A stretch of 8,073 nucleotides of DNA. It comes from an uncultured Prevotella sp. Lineage in GTDB: Bacteria > Bacteroidota > Bacteroidia > Bacteroidales > Bacteroidaceae. The stretch covers positions 1 through 8,073 of the forward strand of contig CAMTJK010000152.1 in assembly GCA_947072805.1 (NCBI GenBank), read 5' to 3'. The notes beneath the pieces were generated by a model. The model was not told the origin of the DNA, did no database searches, and saw nothing but the letters and a program-made list of their open reading frames with translations. Position 1 is the first letter of the stretch; each line of letters begins with the position of its first letter. The position numbers and the translations under genes are program-made. Positions 7,004 to 8,073 of the stretch are shown in pieces.

Positions 7004-7645
7004 ATGGACATTATATTAGCCGACAATCAAGACATTACAAGAGCAGGACTGATGTATGTATGCAATCCTATGATAGGCAGCGGAGCTCAGACTGCTGAAG
7101 ATAAGACGGAACTGCTTGAGATGCTGAAGAAGCAACCGGAAGCGGTGGTAGTGCTCGATTATACCTTGTTTGACATCAATGACGCCGACGAACTGGAAAT
7201 ACTCAACGAACGCTTCCCTAAAGCGTGGTGGGTATTGTTCTGCGTCGATCTGACCTGCGATTTCGTAAGACGCATAATATCGGTATGCCCGCGCGTGAGC
7301 GTACTGCTGAAGGAATCGCCGCTCGCAGAGATAAGCGAGTGCATCAACTACGCCCTGCACAGCCGTCGTTACATTTGCCAGCGCATGACGGAACTGCTAC
7401 TTGCCCCCACATCAGCACGCGCCGAGGAGGAGGTTAAGCTTACACCTACTGAAACGGAGATTTTGAAGGATATCGCGCTCGGAATGACGACAAAGGAAAT
7501 AGCCGAAAAGAGATTCTCAAGTTTCCACACTGTGAACACACACAGGAAGAATATTTTCCGCAAACTCGGTGTGAACAACGTGCACGAGGCCACGAAATAT
7601 GCACTCCGGGCAGGGCTTGTGGACTCTGCTGAATACTATATCTGA
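7004..7645 (+). CDS. NarL/LuxR-type response regulator with atypical receiver domain
   Basis: This 213-residue protein has an N-terminal receiver domain (about 1-120) and a C-terminal LuxR-type helix-turn-helix (about 145-207). The HTH is canonical: LTPTETEILKDIALGMTTKEIA, then SSFHTVNTHRKNIFRKLGV. In the receiver, D52 (VVVLDY) is the predicted phosphorylation site and K103 (LLKES) the conserved lysine. The usual acidic pair reads D7-N8 instead of two acids, the Thr/Ser after strand 4 appears to be C80, and the MPxxxG loop after the phospho-Asp is replaced by LFDIND. It may therefore respond weakly or differently to phosphorylation. No histidine kinase gene lies in the window. It sits 27 bases after the thioesterase gene and ends in two tandem stop codons (TGA TAA). 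Confidence 0.9.
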   Translation: MDIILADNQDITRAGLMYVCNPMIGSGAQTAEDKTELLEMLKKQPEAVVVLDYTLFDINDADELEILNERFPKAWWVLFCVDLTCDFVRRIISVCPRVSVLLKESPLAEISECINYALHSRRYICQRMTELLLAPTSARAEEEVKLTPTETEILKDIALGMTTKEIAEKRFSSFHTVNTHRKNIFRKLGVNNVHEATKYALRAGLVDSAEYYI

Positions 7646-7669
7646 TAAAGGAAAGGCTGGCTCTGCACC

Positions 7670-7724
7670 AGGAAAGGAGGATGGAAAGAACATAAAAAAA
7701 GCTTAAAATTGTCTCGCGACAAGA
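7670..7724 (+). repeat. 55-base exact direct repeat, internal copy
   Basis: This stretch is identical base for base to 8019-8073; the bases just before differ (C at 7669, T at 8018). It starts 25 bases after the response-regulator stop codon, is purine-rich, includes a run of seven As and ends inside the hairpin at 7701-7730. Here the hairpin continues to completion, so this is probably the native location and the copy at the right end the secondary one. Confidence 0.95.
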
Positions 7725-7730
7725 TTAAGC
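7694..7730 (-). terminator. Strong intrinsic terminator, minus strand (possibly bidirectional)
   Basis: Read on the minus strand, GCTTAATCTTGTC pairs with GACAATTTTAAGC around a GCGA loop (7701-7730), with 11 of 13 positions paired and one two-base mismatch. It is followed at once by seven Ts (7700-7694). The GNRA-type loop and adjacent T-run make a textbook terminator for leftward transcription. On the plus strand the same hairpin is followed only by CTCTGTTTT, so it can also end the response-regulator message, but less ideally. No minus-strand protein gene ends here, which raises the question of what leftward transcript it terminates. Confidence 0.7.
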
Positions 7731-7783
7731 CTCTGTTTTCTAACTAACTTATTATCAACTATTCATTACTCATTCTGAATTCT
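7694..7783 (-). ncRNA. Candidate minus-strand small RNA of about 90 nt
   Basis: An isolated -7 box (TACCTTTG, minus strand, 7796-7789) lies upstream of the strong minus-strand terminator at 7730-7694. A transcript starting near 7783 would be about 90 nt, end in a GNRA-capped hairpin plus U-run, and carry an AU-rich 5' part with several short stop-rich stretches and no credible reading frame. That is the usual shape of a Hfq-independent bacterial small RNA. The family is not recognised. The weak point is the lack of a -33 box at the right spacing. The end positions are estimates. Confidence 0.35.
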
Positions 7784-7788
7784 ACTTG

Positions 7789-7796
7789 CAAAGGTA
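7789..7796 (-). promoter_or_regulatory. Minus-strand -7 promoter box
   Basis: The minus strand reads TACCTTTGCA from 7796, an exact TAnnTTTG with the flanking CA often seen after this box in Bacteroidota. No TTTG lies 19-21 bases further upstream (the bases there read GGTAC), so only half of the promoter is supported. It points away from lacI and towards the terminator at 7730-7694. Confidence 0.35.
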
Positions 7797-7839
7797 AGAC
7801 GTATTTGATAATTTTGTACCTTATTAAAATAAAAAACTT

Positions 7840-7855
7840 ACGTAAACGTTTGCGC
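7840..7855. promoter_or_regulatory. LacI-family operator overlapping the lacI promoter
   Basis: ACGTAAACGTTTGCGC is a near-palindrome centred on CG with a perfect core AAACGTTT (7844-7851); 12 of 16 positions are symmetric. CG-centred palindromes of this form are typical LacI/GalR-family operators, and this one closely resembles the E. coli PurR consensus. It covers the -33 box (7849-7852) of the promoter for the LacI-type gene that starts at 7918, so bound protein would block RNA polymerase. Autoregulation is inferred. Confidence 0.55.
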
Positions 7856-7880
7856 GTCTTGCTGTTTTTAAGTATATTTG
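7849..7880 (+). promoter_or_regulatory. Bacteroidota sigma-ABfr-type promoter of lacI-type gene
   Basis: TTTGC at 7849-7853, then 19 bases, then TATATTTG at 7873-7880 match the -33/-7 consensus in sequence and spacing. Transcription would start near 7886, about 30 bases before the ATG at 7918. The leader is AT-rich, with no Shine-Dalgarno sequence. Confidence 0.7.
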
Positions 7881-7917
7881 CTGAATCATTGAAAACTATT
7901 CTACTATCTGAAACATA

Positions 7918-8055
7918 ATGACCGGCAACAAACATCGAACTTCGTTGAAAGACCTTGCACACGAACTCGGGGTGAGCATAGCCACCGTGAGCCGTGCCTT
8001 GCGCAACAGTCCGGAAATAGGAAAGGAGGATGGAAAGAACATAAAAAAAGCTTAA
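7918..8055 (+). CDS. LacI/GalR-family regulator, N-terminal fragment, frame broken by repeat
   Basis: The frame encodes 45 residues. Residues 8-37 are a clear LacI-family DNA-binding head: TSLKDLAHELGVSIATVSRALRNSPEIGKE carries the first helix, the turn and the recognition helix (SIATVSRAL). After that, family members continue with the rest of the headpiece, the hinge helix and a sugar-type effector domain of about 270 residues. Here the frame instead reads eight unrelated residues (DGKNIKKA) and stops at 8053-8055. The change coincides with the 55-base repeat, which begins in the codon of I34; G35-K36-E37 still fit the family because the repeat starts with a purine-rich stretch resembling the expected codons. 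The fragment cannot bind effector or dimerise normally. It has its own strong promoter and operator, so the real gene is probably intact and the break an artefact of the sequence end. Gene identity and regulon are unknown. Confidence 0.75.
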   Translation: MTGNKHRTSLKDLAHELGVSIATVSRALRNSPEIGKEDGKNIKKA

Positions 8056-8073
8056 AATTGTCTCGCGACAAGA
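8019..8073 (+). repeat. 55-base exact direct repeat, terminal copy
   Basis: These last 55 bases repeat 7670-7724 exactly, in the same orientation, 349 bases downstream. The copy interrupts the lacI-type gene and stops in the middle of the hairpin that is complete in the first copy. Because the match runs to the final base, its true length cannot be seen. A repeat of exactly 55 at a sequence end suggests a de Bruijn graph overlap. Confidence 0.95.

Noticed and set aside
7759..7962. Minus-strand open frame of 67 codons across the lacI promoter
   Set aside because: It starts inside the lacI headpiece coding region and covers the promoter and operator on the other strand. The residues look random, and the minus-strand -7 box lies inside its 3' end.
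1..8073. Mobile element, CRISPR array, tRNA or rRNA
   Set aside because: No transposase or integrase, no regularly spaced repeats, no tRNA-like cloverleaf and no rRNA motifs were seen. The only long repeat is the 55-base pair at the right end, which has no accompanying recombinase.

Overview
The window looks like a chromosomal piece from a member of Bacteroidota, most likely order Bacteroidales and plausibly a Prevotella-like genome. Two promoters match the lineage-specific TTTG-N19/20-TAnnTTTG form. Start codons lie in A-rich context without Shine-Dalgarno sequences. Coding DNA is moderate in GC while the spacers are AT-rich. The proteins resemble families common in that group. The genus assignment is inference.

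Layout. Positions 1-302 are AT-rich non-coding DNA ending in a strong promoter (241-271). Positions 303-6290 form one plus-strand run of five closely spaced genes: a membrane-anchored coiled-coil protein, a TolC-type outer-membrane channel, an HlyD/EmrA-type periplasmic adaptor and two different ABC-2 type permeases. Together the last four would form a tripartite inner-to-outer-membrane exporter of the YbhG/YbhS/YbhR kind, but no ATP-binding subunit is encoded here. A weak terminator candidate follows. A 203-base spacer with two adjacent palindromes leads to a second small unit (6494-7645): a PaaI-type hotdog thioesterase and an atypical NarL/LuxR-type response regulator without a partner kinase.

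The right end (7646-8073) is the most unusual part. It holds a hairpin that is a textbook intrinsic terminator on the minus strand (GNRA loop, then seven Ts). Upstream of it on that strand is an isolated promoter -7 box, suggesting a minus-strand small RNA of about 90 nt. Further right, a near-perfect Bacteroidota promoter overlaps a CG-centred LacI-type operator and precedes the N-terminal HTH of a LacI-family regulator, which suggests autoregulation. The lacI reading frame is broken after about 36 codons by an exact 55-base copy of sequence found 349 bases upstream. This copy runs to the last base of the window. The most economical explanation is an assembly or chimera artefact at a contig end (55 is a common de Bruijn k-mer size), so the lacI truncation should not be taken at face value.

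I did not find a clearly new defence, mobile or secretion system. The best leads are the candidate small RNA, the lacI promoter/operator, the exporter lacking its ATPase with its attached coiled-coil gene, and the degenerate receiver domain.
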